NCBI GenBank assembly: GCA_018364155.1
Contig: JAGZMM010000001.1
Coordinates: 310,001 to 374,000, forward strand
Direction of reading: 5' to 3'
DNA length: 64,000 nucleotides
DNA from: Clostridiales bacterium
GTDB taxonomy: Bacteria; Bacillota; Clostridia; Oscillospirales; Acutalibacteraceae
Part shown: piece after piece, positions 8,681 to 17,703 of the stretch
How positions within the stretch are numbered: position 1 is the first letter of the stretch
Layout: each line of letters begins with the position of its first letter
Made by a program: the position numbers and the translations under genes
The notes under the pieces: generated by a model
Databases searched by the model: none
What the model saw: only the letters and a program-made list of their open reading frames with translations
Told to the model about the DNA's origin: nothing

Positions 8681-9313
8681 TCACATTTTTGAAGATACCA
8701 GCAGCAGAATACCGCTTTTCATGGAAACCTGGGCCTTTTCCCACACCCATTCGTTGCTCACACCCAAGGGAATACCGGGAACCAACGTCGCGTCGTGAAG
8801 CGGGTACTTAAGGCCCACATAGTTGACTCCCGTCACTTCTCCGCCGTAAGCAAAAGCTGAAAGCTTGCAACCCTCTCTCCTAGGAAGAATCACCGAGCTG
8901 CCGCCCAGAAGCACCCGCACTTCATTGTTGCCGTCGGCTAAAAGCGCCGGCACTCCCGCTTTTGCGGCGAATACCAAGGCGTCCAGGTTTGCAATGGTAT
9001 GGTCGAGCCGACCGCCTGTGCCGCATAGGATGGTAATCCGTCCAAAACCTTCCCGAACGGCGTATTTCACCGCAAGCATGGTGTCGGTGTCATCCTTTTC
9101 TTCCGGAAAGGTCTCAACCGGCACACCGGGCAGGTCCGGCAAAGGGGCGGAATCAAAATCCCCCATGAGCAAATCGGGGCTTACCCCCATCTGCTGGGCG
9201 TTTCGATACCCGCCGTCGGCACAGATGACAAAGCTTCCGGCTTCCATATAGGCGCGCTGCTCGAGCGGATTGCCGCAGGGAGCCGCGCCGATAATCACGC
9301 ACGCTTTTTTCAT
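8681..9313 (-). CDS. thiN: Thiamine diphosphokinase
   Basis: Transfers pyrophosphate from ATP to thiamine to make thiamine diphosphate. Diagnostic motifs: ICADGGYRNAQQMG, PDLLMGDFDS (metal/substrate Asp residues), EEKDDTDTMLAVKYA, and GTGGRLDHTIANL, all at the spacing of TPK family proteins; the C-terminal half is the thiamine-binding beta domain with LKYPLHDATLVPG and GVSNEW. I use the ATG at 9313, which overlaps the rsgA stop as ATGA and indicates translational coupling; an upstream ATG at 9325 would add MGTE. Synteny rsgA-thiN-spoVM is as in B. subtilis, except that rpe, which lies between rsgA and thiN there, is absent. Confidence 0.93.
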   Translation of the reverse strand: MKKACVIIGAAPCGNPLEQRAYMEAGSFVICADGGYRNAQQMGVSPDLLMGDFDSAPLPDLPGVPVETFPEEKDDTDTMLAVKYAVREGFGRITILCGTGGRLDHTIANLDALVFAAKAGVPALLADGNNEVRVLLGGSSVILPRREGCKLSAFAYGGEVTGVNYVGLKYPLHDATLVPGIPLGVSNEWVWEKAQVSMKSGILLLVSSKM

Positions 9314-10197
9314 TTCAGTTCCCACTCTTTGATGTTTTTGACCGCGCTATAAAGCTCCACATAGCTTCGGTAACGGGAGGGATGGATTTTTCCCTCGTCC
9401 ACCGCCGCCTTCACCGCGCATCCCTTTTCCCCCGTATGGGAGCAGGAGGTGAACTTGCAATCGGTTACGAAAGGGGCAAATTCCCGGAAACACCCGGCCA
9501 GTTCCCCTGCCAGCACCGTTTCACAGCGTTCTAAGTCCAGCGAGGAAAAGCCCGGCGTATCCGCCAGATACCCGCCGTTTTCCTGTTCGTAGAGCTCTAC
9601 CTGACGGGTGGTGTGCCGCCCGCGGCCCAGCTTTTTGCTGATGTCCCCGGTTGCGAGGCCCAGGCGGGGGTCCAACCGGTTTAAGAGGCTCGATTTTCCC
9701 ACCCCGGAATTACCGGTAAAAGCACAGAGCCGGTTGGTCAGCAGTTCTCTCACCTGCTCGATTCCTTCTCCTGTTCCAGCGCAAACCGCGCATACCGGAA
9801 TGCCGGCAGTATGGTAGATATCGAGAAGCTCTGCCGGATCAGCCAGGTCCGTTTTGTTAACGACCACCACCGGTTCGATTTCCTTATGCTCGGCAATGGA
9901 GATAAGCTTATCCACTACCAGGGTGTTTGGCCCCGGATCACAGACGCTCACCACGATAAAAAGCCGGTCTAAATTCGCGATGGGCGGACGGATAAGACTG
10001 TTCTTTCTGGGCAAAATTTCGTCCACCATAGGCATTCCCGTCTGGGGCAGGGAAACCTTCACCCAGTCACCTGCCAGCGGCGTCTGCTTTTTTTTACGAA
10101 AAATGCCGCGGGCGCGGCATTCCAATACCGAATCGGCGGCTTTCACATAATAAAAGCCGCCGATTCCTTTCACAATCAGTCCAGTCGTTTCCTTCAA
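9310..10197 (-). CDS. rsgA: Ribosome small-subunit biogenesis GTPase RsgA
   Basis: Circularly permuted GTPase that checks maturation of the 30S subunit. Order of motifs shows the permutation: an N-terminal OB-fold (to about residue 70), NKTDLAD (G4), then GNSGVGKSSLLN (G1) and DTPGFSSLDL (G3), and the C-terminal zinc finger CKFTSCSHTGEKGC. I start at the TTG at 10197 because GGAGG sits 7 bases before it; the TTG at 10221 that overlaps the prkC stop has no such site. Downstream it overlaps thiN by four bases. Length of 295 residues is standard. Confidence 0.95.
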   Translation of the reverse strand: MKETTGLIVKGIGGFYYVKAADSVLECRARGIFRKKKQTPLAGDWVKVSLPQTGMPMVDEILPRKNSLIRPPIANLDRLFIVVSVCDPGPNTLVVDKLISIAEHKEIEPVVVVNKTDLADPAELLDIYHTAGIPVCAVCAGTGEGIEQVRELLTNRLCAFTGNSGVGKSSLLNRLDPRLGLATGDISKKLGRGRHTTRQVELYEQENGGYLADTPGFSSLDLERCETVLAGELAGCFREFAPFVTDCKFTSCSHTGEKGCAVKAAVDEGKIHPSRYRSYVELYSAVKNIKEWELK

Positions 10198-10217
10198 TGT
10201 CCTGCCTCCATCACCTA

Positions 10218-12248
10218 TCAATCGTCATGCGGTTTGCTGTTGGTTTCCGGTTTGGAGGAATTGGCATTGGGGTCTTTGAATTCATTCTGCTGAGTCAGTT
10301 TTACCGTATTGGAGTCGTAATTGACCGTGTAAATCGCGTAATCTGCGAAGCCGCTGTCCGGATTGGTGCTGATGCGCACGGTAACGGTGGAGGTCCCGGT
10401 TCCTTCCAGCGTAAAATCGTACTGAGGCCGCTGATTGGGAATGATCTCGTTGGTACGAAGATCCCGGTTTTCCACCCCGTCCACGTACACCTTCAGATAC
10501 ACCGGCGTATTGGTCTTGGGCAGGTTCACGGTAACCGTGGCCTGCTTGGTGGGAGCCTTGCCGTTTGAAATGGTAAGGGTGACCTTCGTGCCCTTGGTTA
10601 CGGTAGAGTCCACCTTCGGGTCGCAGGAAAGCACCTCGTTGATGGGCCGGTCGGAATCCACCTGAATGGATTCGCCCACCGTAAAGCCCTTTTCCTCCAG
10701 CAAACGCTTGGCATTTGCTTCCGAAATGCCGATCACATTAGGAACCGTCACCGGAATTTGGGACGGGCCCAGACTGACGTACACTAAAATGGTCTGGCCT
10801 TCCTTAACGGTTTCGCCCACGGCCGGAGAGGTCTGAATCACATAGCCTTCCGCCGTTTCCTCGTCCTCCCGTTCCTGCACCTCATACTGGATCTTGGCCC
10901 CGTCCAGCGTGGCCTTGGCCGTCTTCCAGTCCTTCCCCACAATATCGGGAACCACGTTCTCCTTCGGGCCGAGGCTGACCACCACCTGCACCGCAGCACC
11001 CTTCTCCACCTTGCTGCCCTCGGAGGGATCCTGCTCGATGATCTGGTCCTTAGGCGCAGTATTATAAAGCGTGTTCTTAATTTCAAACGTAAGGTCCGGG
11101 TACTGAAGCTTTGCTTCCTCCATGGTCATGCCGATGACCTTAGGCACTTCGATCAAATCACCGTCCTGGCCGGTGAACACACCCATCCACCACATGACCG
11201 CAATGACAAAGGCCACCGTAAAGAGGACCACGCCAAAGGCGATGCCCGCCAAAAGCGGAATGGCCGAATGCTTCTTTTTCTTCTTATCGTCCTCTTCCCC
11301 TTCCTCCTCCGGTTCATCCAGAGCCGTATAGGAGTCGGTTGCGCGCACCCGGTCGATGGACTTAACGATGCGGGTGGGATTATCGTCCACGAAATACTTA
11401 TATTCAAAGCGGATGCTGGGATTTCGCTTGAAGTCCTCAATGTCTCTGAGCATCTCCGCCGCGGACTGGTAACGCTTCTGCGGGTCCTTCTGCATGGCGT
11501 GCATGGTGATTTCCTCGAGACCCTCGGGGATGGTTTCATTGATCTCCCGGGGCATGCGGGGAGTGGACTGCAGCTGCATAATGGCCACTGACACCGCCGT
11601 ATCCGCCTCAAAGGGCAGCTTGCCGGTGAGCATCTCGTAGAGCATAACGCCAACCGAATAGATGTCCGAACGCTCGTCGGTCACGTCGCCGCTGGCCTGC
11701 TCGGGGCTGATATAGTGCACCGAGCCGATGGCGCGGTCGGTGTTGACGGTATGAGAGGTATTGCGGGAGAACCGGGCGATGCCGAAATCCATCACCTTGA
11801 TGGTCCCGTCCTGCAGCAGCATGATATTCTGAGGCTTAATGTCCCGATGGACAATCCCCTTGTCATGGGCGTGCTGGAGAGCTTTGAGAATCTGGGTGGT
11901 AAAATGGACCGCTTCCTTCCACTTGACCACGCCCTGCTGTTCAATGTATTCCTTAAGCGTAATGCCGTCTACATACTCCATCACGATATACTCAATGTTT
12001 CCGCCGAAATTCACGTCGTAAACCTTGATGATATTCGGATGGGACAAAACGGCAATTGCCTTACATTCATTCTTAAACCGGCGGCGAAATTCCTCGTTGC
12101 CTAAGAATTCGCTTTTGAGCACCTTCACTGCCACAATCCGGTCGTCGAGCACATCCCTGGCCTTATAGACCACCGCCATACCGCCGACCCCGATGACCTC
12201 GATAATTTCGTAACGGCCATCCAGCCGTTTGCCAATATATTTATCCAT
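10218..12248 (-). CDS. prkC: PASTA-domain Ser/Thr protein kinase PrkC
   Basis: Membrane Hanks-type kinase that senses muropeptides or lipid II and regulates cell wall growth, dormancy exit and translation. Kinase domain residues 5-270: Gly-rich loop GVGGMAVVYKA, VAVKVLK (catalytic Lys), HRDIKPQN near residue 134, DFGIARFS, and SPEQASG. A Lys-rich juxtamembrane stretch precedes one TM helix (about 335-360). Outside are three PASTA repeats, each beginning V-P-x-V-I/V-G and ending VSLGP or ISNG, then an extra C-terminal beta-rich domain and an Asn/Ser/Pro-rich tail. Start ATG 12248 follows GGAGG; the GTG at 12260 overlaps that box. It sits 47 bases after its phosphatase gene. Confidence 0.95.
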   Translation of the reverse strand: MDKYIGKRLDGRYEIIEVIGVGGMAVVYKARDVLDDRIVAVKVLKSEFLGNEEFRRRFKNECKAIAVLSHPNIIKVYDVNFGGNIEYIVMEYVDGITLKEYIEQQGVVKWKEAVHFTTQILKALQHAHDKGIVHRDIKPQNIMLLQDGTIKVMDFGIARFSRNTSHTVNTDRAIGSVHYISPEQASGDVTDERSDIYSVGVMLYEMLTGKLPFEADTAVSVAIMQLQSTPRMPREINETIPEGLEEITMHAMQKDPQKRYQSAAEMLRDIEDFKRNPSIRFEYKYFVDDNPTRIVKSIDRVRATDSYTALDEPEEEGEEDDKKKKKHSAIPLLAGIAFGVVLFTVAFVIAVMWWMGVFTGQDGDLIEVPKVIGMTMEEAKLQYPDLTFEIKNTLYNTAPKDQIIEQDPSEGSKVEKGAAVQVVVSLGPKENVVPDIVGKDWKTAKATLDGAKIQYEVQEREDEETAEGYVIQTSPAVGETVKEGQTILVYVSLGPSQIPVTVPNVIGISEANAKRLLEEKGFTVGESIQVDSDRPINEVLSCDPKVDSTVTKGTKVTLTISNGKAPTKQATVTVNLPKTNTPVYLKVYVDGVENRDLRTNEIIPNQRPQYDFTLEGTGTSTVTVRISTNPDSGFADYAIYTVNYDSNTVKLTQQNEFKDPNANSSKPETNSKPHDD

Positions 12249-12295
12249 GGAGACCTCCACTTCTAGTCTGAAACCAACGCCAGCTTTCGATGAAT

Positions 12296-13024
12296 TCAGC
12301 GATCGGAAAGCAGGACCACCGTAATGTTGTCCGGGCCGCCCCGCGCGTTTGCTTGCGTTACTAAGCGCGCACAGGCATCCTCCACGCCGGCTTTCACAAT
12401 GTTCTTTATTTCATCGGCCTCCATCTGGTTGGACAGGCCGTCGGTACAGAGAATCAATGCGTCGCCCCGCTGCAGCGTGACTTCGCTGTAATCGATGGCG
12501 ATTTCCGGTACGATTCCAAGCGCCCGTGTAATCACGTTTTTATTGGGATGGGCGCGTGCTTGTTCCTGTGTGATCTGCCCTGCCTCCACCATCTCCTGCA
12601 CTACCGAATGATCCCGGGTGATCTGGCAAATGGTGTCTTCATGAATGAGATAGGCCCGGCTGTCCCCCACATGGGCAATGCAGGCGAGCTTTTCGGCTAC
12701 CACCGCAGCCACCACTGTGGTTCCCATACCGGCTAGGGCTTCGTTTTTCCTTGCTTCTTCGTAAATCTCAGCGTTCGCTGTGTACACCGCCGACTGAAGC
12801 AGGGTCTTAATGGAGTTGGGGCTGCAGCCTTCCCGGTAGTCCGACTCGATGTGCCTGGAAATCTCCCGCACCGCCATCGCACTCGCTACATTGCCGCCGT
12901 TGGCTCCTCCCATTCCGTCACACACCGCCGCCCACACCGCGCTGCTTCCCAGTCGGCCGAAGGCGTAGTCGTCCTGATTGGAACTTCTACGGCGACCAAT
13001 GTCGCTTTTACCGAAAAGTCTCAC
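12296..13024 (-). CDS. prpC: PP2C-type protein phosphatase PrpC/Stp
   Basis: Mn/Mg-dependent Ser/Thr phosphatase that reverses PrkC phosphorylation. The PPM metal-site motifs are present: RRSSNQDDYA near the N-terminus, VCDGMGGANGG, GMGTTVVAAV, AHVGDSRAYL, RDHSVVQEM, LCTDGLSNQM and the final GGPDNITVV. About 242 residues, standard for the bacterial class. Start is chosen at the GTG at 13024 because GGGAGG is about 8 bases upstream; the GTG at 13033 touches that box. Lies between rlmN and prkC as in B. subtilis. Confidence 0.94.
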   Translation of the reverse strand: MRLFGKSDIGRRRSSNQDDYAFGRLGSSAVWAAVCDGMGGANGGNVASAMAVREISRHIESDYREGCSPNSIKTLLQSAVYTANAEIYEEARKNEALAGMGTTVVAAVVAEKLACIAHVGDSRAYLIHEDTICQITRDHSVVQEMVEAGQITQEQARAHPNKNVITRALGIVPEIAIDYSEVTLQRGDALILCTDGLSNQMEADEIKNIVKAGVEDACARLVTQANARGGPDNITVVLLSDR

Positions 13025-13055
13025 AAACCTCACCTCCCTGATCTCTTGTTTTTCT

Positions 13056-14093
13056 TTAAGACGTCACCGCCCCATGCTTTCCCCGCAGCTGCCCGCAGGC
13101 GGCTTCAATATCCGCCCCCAAGCTGCGCCGGACGGTGGTGGTAATCCCCTTCTTCGTCAGGATTTCGGAAAACCGCAAAAGCCGTTCCCGGCCGCTTTTC
13201 TGAAAGGGCTTGCCATTTACGTCGTTTGCAGGGATCAAATTGACGTGGCACAGCATTCCGCGAAGGCGCTGCGCCAGCTGACGGGCACATGCGTCCGAAT
13301 CGTTTACCCCGTCAATCATCGCATACTCAAAAGATATTCTGCGCTTTGTTGCCGCCGTGTAATCACGGCAGGCGGTCAATAGGGCATCAATTCCCCATTT
13401 TTTATTGATCGGCATGATTTTACCGCGGATTTCGTCGTTTGGCGCGTGGAGGGAGACCGATAAGGTCAACTGAAAGCGATGCTCCATCAGATCATAAATT
13501 TTGTCCACCACACCGCAGGTAGAAAGGGAAATGTGCCGCATGCCGATGTTAAGCCCCTCTGGGTCGGACACCATGCAAAGAAAGGAGAGGACATTTTCAT
13601 AATTGTCAAGCGGCTCCCCCATTCCCATAAGCACCACATTGGACACCCGGCGGTTTTCGTCTTTTTGAGCCGCGAGAATCTGCCCTACCATTTCATAAGC
13701 GGTCAGGTTCCTGCGGTACCCGCCCATTCCGGTGGCGCAAAAGGCACATCCCATCTTGCACCCGGCCTGGGTGGAGATGCACATGCTGGTCCCGTGCTGA
13801 TACTGCATCAAGACCGCTTCAATCAGCTCCCCGTCGGACAGGCGAAAAAGGTATTTCACCGTCCCGTCCAGCTTAGAAACCAGCTTTTTCTCAATGCATA
13901 CCGATGGAATCACATACTGCTGCGAAAGCACCGACCGCATGGCGGCGGGCAGGTTTGTCATTTCGTCAAAGGAGGAAACGCCTCGGCGCAGCCACCCGGT
14001 AATCTGGGACGCGCGGAAGGCTGGCACGCCCATGGCTTTGACCGCCTGGGCAAGTTCCTCCTGGGAGAGGGTGGTAATGTCCTGTTTTCCCAT
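13056..14093 (-). CDS. rlmN: 23S rRNA (adenine2503-C2)/tRNA (adenine37-C2) methyltransferase RlmN
   Basis: Radical-SAM methylase of A2503 in the ribosome exit tunnel. The [4Fe-4S] motif CxxxCxxC is seen as CKMGCAFC, followed by ATGMGGYRRNLTAYEMVGQ. Other family blocks: NVVLMGMGEPLDNY, LSTCGVV, LTLSVSLHAPND and ISFEYAMIDGVND. The C-terminal mechanistic Cys is in EAACGQLRG. 345 residues. Ribosome site GGAGG precedes ATG 14093, 19 bases after rsmB. Confidence 0.96.
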   Translation of the reverse strand: MGKQDITTLSQEELAQAVKAMGVPAFRASQITGWLRRGVSSFDEMTNLPAAMRSVLSQQYVIPSVCIEKKLVSKLDGTVKYLFRLSDGELIEAVLMQYQHGTSMCISTQAGCKMGCAFCATGMGGYRRNLTAYEMVGQILAAQKDENRRVSNVVLMGMGEPLDNYENVLSFLCMVSDPEGLNIGMRHISLSTCGVVDKIYDLMEHRFQLTLSVSLHAPNDEIRGKIMPINKKWGIDALLTACRDYTAATKRRISFEYAMIDGVNDSDACARQLAQRLRGMLCHVNLIPANDVNGKPFQKSGRERLLRFSEILTKKGITTTVRRSLGADIEAACGQLRGKHGAVTS

Positions 14094-14112
14094 TCGTCCT
14101 CCTAGGAGAGTA

Positions 14113-15468
14113 TCACTCGGTGGGTTTTCTACGGGTCATGGCCGCTAAGAAAAAACCATCCGACTGGCTGATATGCGGAAGCAGTGTAGCGCGATAGCTT
14201 CCCTGGTCACAAGGGCGCAAAAGCGCATCGGGCAAAGAAAGCGCCTGAGGAGCAAAATCCGGATGCTCTAAGAGGAATCTCTCCACTACTTCTTCGTTCT
14301 CCTGAGAGGTGAGCGAACAGGTGGAATATACAAGCCGGCCCCCTGGTTTTACCAATTTAGACGCAATACACAGGATATTATATTGCATAGGGGGAAATTT
14401 TGCAAGCAAATCCGGCATTTTATACCGGATTTCCGGTTTTCTCCCAATGTCCCCCAAACCGAAGCAGGGCACGTCACAGAGTACCCGATCGGCCAAATCC
14501 GGCGCTTCCTGGGGGGTTGCAGCGTCCCGAACCTGGGCTCTTACACAGGTAAGGCCCAGCCGCTTTGCGCCGCTTTCGATGAGCTTGACTCTAGATTCAT
14601 AGAGGTCGCATGCATAAAGCGTTCCCTGATCCTGCATATGTTCAGCCGTGGTAAAGGCCTTGCCTCCCGGGGCGGCGCACACGTCGAAAACCACATCTCC
14701 CGGCTTTGCGTCCACTGCCTGGCAGCAAAGCTGGGACGCTAAGTCCTGCACATGAAAAAGGCCCTTCTGAAACGCCTCCATTTTTTCTACCGCGCCTGCA
14801 TTTTCGAGCCACAAGGCGGTTTTCAGGTGTTCATCCGGTCGCGCCTCAACACCTTCTTCGGCTAGAATGCGTAAAAGTTCCTCTCCGGTGACCCGGGTGG
14901 TATTCACCCGCACGCATACCCGCGACGGATGCAAAAACGCCTGGAGCATCCCTTTCGTGTCCGCTTCTCCATAGTGCTTTAGCCACAGCGTCACCAGCCA
15001 CTGAGGGCAAGAATAGAGAAAGGACAGGCGCTGCGCTAGCCCAGCCCCTTTCGCAGGGGAGAGAGCGGCCGGGTCCCGCTGCACCGCCCGCAGCACGGCG
15101 TTGACAAAGCCGGAGGCAGACGCCTGGCGGCAGGCTCTGGTGAGCTTTACCGATTCGTCCACCGCCGCAGAGGGCGGGATTTTATCGGAAAACAAAAGCT
15201 GATAAACCCCAAGGCGCAAAATGTTTCGCACCTGGGGAGACATTTTCTTTATTTTGATTTTTGAATGGGCGGCGATGACCGCATCTAAAGTAAGGCGGCG
15301 CTCCAGCACCCCATAGAAAAGCGCCGAGGCCAAGGCTTCGTCTCGCCGCTGAAGCTTCGCCGCTTTGAGCGCCCCGTCCAGAACCAGGTTCGAGTACCCG
15401 TCCTCCAGCTCCATCTTCAAAAGTGCCCCAAGCGCAACCATGCGGGCATTTCCCGCCGGGTTACCCAC
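14113..15468 (-). CDS. rsmB: 16S rRNA (cytosine967-C5)-methyltransferase RsmB
   Basis: Methylates C967 of 16S rRNA. Residues 10-140 are a NusB-like RNA-binding domain (FYGVLERRLTLDAVIA, LRLGVYQLLFSDKIPPSAAVDESV), followed by an RFM-type methyltransferase: SAM site FDVCAAPGGKAFTTAEHM, motif IV CDVPCFGLGDIGRKPE with its helper Cys, and motif VI YSTCSLTSQENEEVV with the nucleophilic Cys. The tail SDGFFLAAMTR is typical. The GTG at 15468 overlaps the end of the upstream metallopeptidase gene by 8 bases; an internal ATG about 9 codons on (MVALGALLK) is an alternative start. Confidence 0.93.
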   Translation of the reverse strand: MGNPAGNARMVALGALLKMELEDGYSNLVLDGALKAAKLQRRDEALASALFYGVLERRLTLDAVIAAHSKIKIKKMSPQVRNILRLGVYQLLFSDKIPPSAAVDESVKLTRACRQASASGFVNAVLRAVQRDPAALSPAKGAGLAQRLSFLYSCPQWLVTLWLKHYGEADTKGMLQAFLHPSRVCVRVNTTRVTGEELLRILAEEGVEARPDEHLKTALWLENAGAVEKMEAFQKGLFHVQDLASQLCCQAVDAKPGDVVFDVCAAPGGKAFTTAEHMQDQGTLYACDLYESRVKLIESGAKRLGLTCVRAQVRDAATPQEAPDLADRVLCDVPCFGLGDIGRKPEIRYKMPDLLAKFPPMQYNILCIASKLVKPGGRLVYSTCSLTSQENEEVVERFLLEHPDFAPQALSLPDALLRPCDQGSYRATLLPHISQSDGFFLAAMTRRKPTE

Positions 15469-16165
15469 GGTTGTTGCGCCGGGCGATGGCCAGCAAGCGC
15501 AAAAGGCTCAAAAGACTTGCGACTGCGGCGGCCACATAGGTCATAGCAGCGGCGCGCAGCACCTTTTTGCTGCCGGTCAGCTCCTCTTCGGTAAGAAGGC
15601 CCGCCTCGTCAATGGCGCGCACGGCATTGGAGCTTGCGTTAAACTCTACCGGCAGCGTAATGATCTGAAAGAGGACCGCGCAGCTAAACAGGAGGATGCC
15701 GATGTTGATCAAAAAGCCGTAGGAAAACAAAATCCCAAGGAGCACGATATAAAAGGAAAGGGTGGAACCGATGTTGGCAATGGGATAGATGGCGTTGCGG
15801 ATCCTGATGGGCACGTAGCCCTTGGCATACTGGGCCGCGTGGCCCGCCTCATGGGCGGCGATGCCCACGGCGGCAATGGTGGCGCTGTCGTACACGCCTT
15901 CGGAAAGACGGATCACATGGCGCCTGGGATCAAAATGGTCGGTCAGGTTGCCGCCGACCCGTTCCACCGACACTCCTGAAACCCCGTAAAACTGCAGCAC
16001 CCGCTGGGCAGCCTCAGCGCCGGTCATACCCCGCATGTTTCGCACAGACGAATACTTGCGGTAAGCCGAGTGCACTCCTGCCTGGGCGATGATCGAAATA
16101 ATCAGCGCCGGGATTACGAAAATCAGATAGGTCGGATCAAAAGCCCACATATAAAGTCCTGGCAT
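15461..16165 (-). CDS. YugP-type membrane zinc metallopeptidase
   Basis: Integral membrane protein of the Zn_peptidase_2 family, function unproven; possibly membrane-protein quality control. N-terminal TM helix at residues 12-30 (TYLIFVIPALIISIIAQAG), then a cytoplasmic zincin-like part with AAHEAGHAAQYAKGY (HExxH) near residue 123, followed by two more hydrophobic segments (around 145-185) and a last one near 205-225. 234 residues is the family length. It lies between fmt and rsmB, a common position in Clostridia. Confidence 0.85.
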   Translation of the reverse strand: MPGLYMWAFDPTYLIFVIPALIISIIAQAGVHSAYRKYSSVRNMRGMTGAEAAQRVLQFYGVSGVSVERVGGNLTDHFDPRRHVIRLSEGVYDSATIAAVGIAAHEAGHAAQYAKGYVPIRIRNAIYPIANIGSTLSFYIVLLGILFSYGFLINIGILLFSCAVLFQIITLPVEFNASSNAVRAIDEAGLLTEEELTGSKKVLRAAAMTYVAAAVASLLSLLRLLAIARRNNRG

Positions 16166-16195
16166 TTGCTGTCCTCCTGTGTTACAAAGAAATGG

Positions 16196-17122
16196 TTACC
16201 CGCCGAGGACGGTCCCCGGCTCAATTCGGTGGCCCCGCAAAAATGCGTCGGCCGCAAGGCGTTTTCCCGCGTTATATTGTATTTCCAAAAGCTCGACGGT
16301 ATTCCCGTCACCGCAGCAAATTGCAAAAGGTTCGATGGAAATCACTTCCCCCGGCTTCCCGTCGGCCGGTTTTCCAAGCCGGGAACGGTGGAGCTTGAGG
16401 GTTTTGCCGTTTAACTGGGTGACCGCCACCGGCCAGGGGGACAGACCGCGGATTTGATTGTGGACCTTATAGGCCGGCTGGGAAAAATCCACCTGGCATA
16501 GGGACTTATCCAGCATGGACGCGTAGCAGGACTTGGAGTCGTCCTGTTTTACCGGGACAATGGTACCTGCTTCGAGCCCCGTTACCGTCTCTAAGAGCAG
16601 CTTTGCGCCAAGCTGGGAGAGCCGGTCGTGCAGCTCGCCGGCGGTTTCGTTTTCCCCGATGGGGGTCGCCGCCTGCAAGAGAATATCACCAGTATCTAAG
16701 CCAGCTGCCATCTGCATAGTGGTGACGCCCGTCTCCTTCTCACCGTCGAGCACGCTCCACTGGATGGGAGCCGCTCCCCGGTACTTAGGCAACAAGGACG
16801 CATGGACGTTTACGCACCCATACTTCGGCAGAGACAAAATTGCCTGAGGCAGAATCTTTCCGTAAGCCACTACCACGATCAGTTCCGCATCTAAGCTTTG
16901 CAGAGTCTCGAGCGCCTGCCCGTCTTTTAAAGTGGCAGGCTGGTAAACAGGGATTCCCTTTTCCACCGCCAGCGCTTTGACCGGCGGAGGTGTGAGCACA
17001 TAGCCGCGCCCTTTGGGCTTATCCGGCTGGGTAAAAACACCGCTCACCTCATGACCCGCCTGTAAAAGCGCTGCCAGAGACGGCACGGCGAACTCCGGCG
17101 TTCCCATAAATACGATGCGCAC
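16196..17122 (-). CDS. fmt: Methionyl-tRNA formyltransferase
   Basis: Formylates initiator Met-tRNA using 10-formyl-THF. Starts MRIVFMGTPEFAVPSL, with the catalytic block VNVHASLLPKYRGAAPIQW and GETGVTTMQMAAGLDTGDIL; a C-terminal OB-like tRNA-binding domain follows (IRGLSPWPVAV). 308 residues. Located 15 bases after def, the usual partner, since the formyl group added here is removed by deformylase. Confidence 0.95.
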   Translation of the reverse strand: MRIVFMGTPEFAVPSLAALLQAGHEVSGVFTQPDKPKGRGYVLTPPPVKALAVEKGIPVYQPATLKDGQALETLQSLDAELIVVVAYGKILPQAILSLPKYGCVNVHASLLPKYRGAAPIQWSVLDGEKETGVTTMQMAAGLDTGDILLQAATPIGENETAGELHDRLSQLGAKLLLETVTGLEAGTIVPVKQDDSKSCYASMLDKSLCQVDFSQPAYKVHNQIRGLSPWPVAVTQLNGKTLKLHRSRLGKPADGKPGEVISIEPFAICCGDGNTVELLEIQYNAGKRLAADAFLRGHRIEPGTVLGG

Positions 17123-17136
17123 AGGACCCTACCTCC

Positions 17137-17601
17137 TTATTCTTCCTCGTCCGGGTCTACCATACGGATGATGTTGTCATAAAAAAGCTCCCCGTCCAGA
17201 TGACCGCATTCATGGCAGAAAGCGCAGGCTAAAATGTCCTCCCCGGAAACCGTGATTTCCTTGCCGTTGCGGTCCTTGGCCTTTACCGTCACCTTTTTCG
17301 GGCGCAGGCGCACCGCCCGCTTTCCAGGGCACGACAGGCAGCCTTCCACCACCTCCTGCTCCCCTTCCCGTTCGACGATTTCGGGGTTTACAAGCTCAAG
17401 AAGCCCCTCTCCCACGTCGATGACTACCACCCGGCGCAGCACGCCCACCTGCACCGCAGCCAGGCCCACGCCCTCTTCTTTGTACATGGTCTCGGCCATA
17501 TCGTCGAGCAGCACGTGCAGCCGGTCGTCAAACTTGTCCACCGGGCGGGATTTCTTACGAAGAAAATGATCGGTATCGGTAATAATGCTGCGAATTGCCA
17601 T
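17137..17601 (-). CDS. def: Peptide deformylase
   Basis: Fe(II)/Zn enzyme that removes the N-formyl group from nascent proteins. Motif 1 EGVGLAAVQVG, motif 2 EGCLSCPG (metal-binding Cys) and motif 3 CHECGHLDGELF (HExxH) are all present in order. In motif 3 the residue before the second His is Gly, where most deformylases have Asp, and two extra Cys flank it; the three metal ligands and the catalytic Glu are kept. Start is ATG 17601 with GGAGG 6 bases away; the ATG at 17619 lies upstream of that box. 154 residues. Confidence 0.92.
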   Translation of the reverse strand: MAIRSIITDTDHFLRKKSRPVDKFDDRLHVLLDDMAETMYKEEGVGLAAVQVGVLRRVVVIDVGEGLLELVNPEIVEREGEQEVVEGCLSCPGKRAVRLRPKKVTVKAKDRNGKEITVSGEDILACAFCHECGHLDGELFYDNIIRMVDPDEEE

Positions 17602-17703
17602 TGCGTGTCCTCCTAACATCGGGAAACCTGGTTTGCCGATGGGGCAAACCGTTCTTTTGTCCGTTCTATCCTTGTGCGCCGAAACGGCGCTAGATTCCTT
17701 ACC

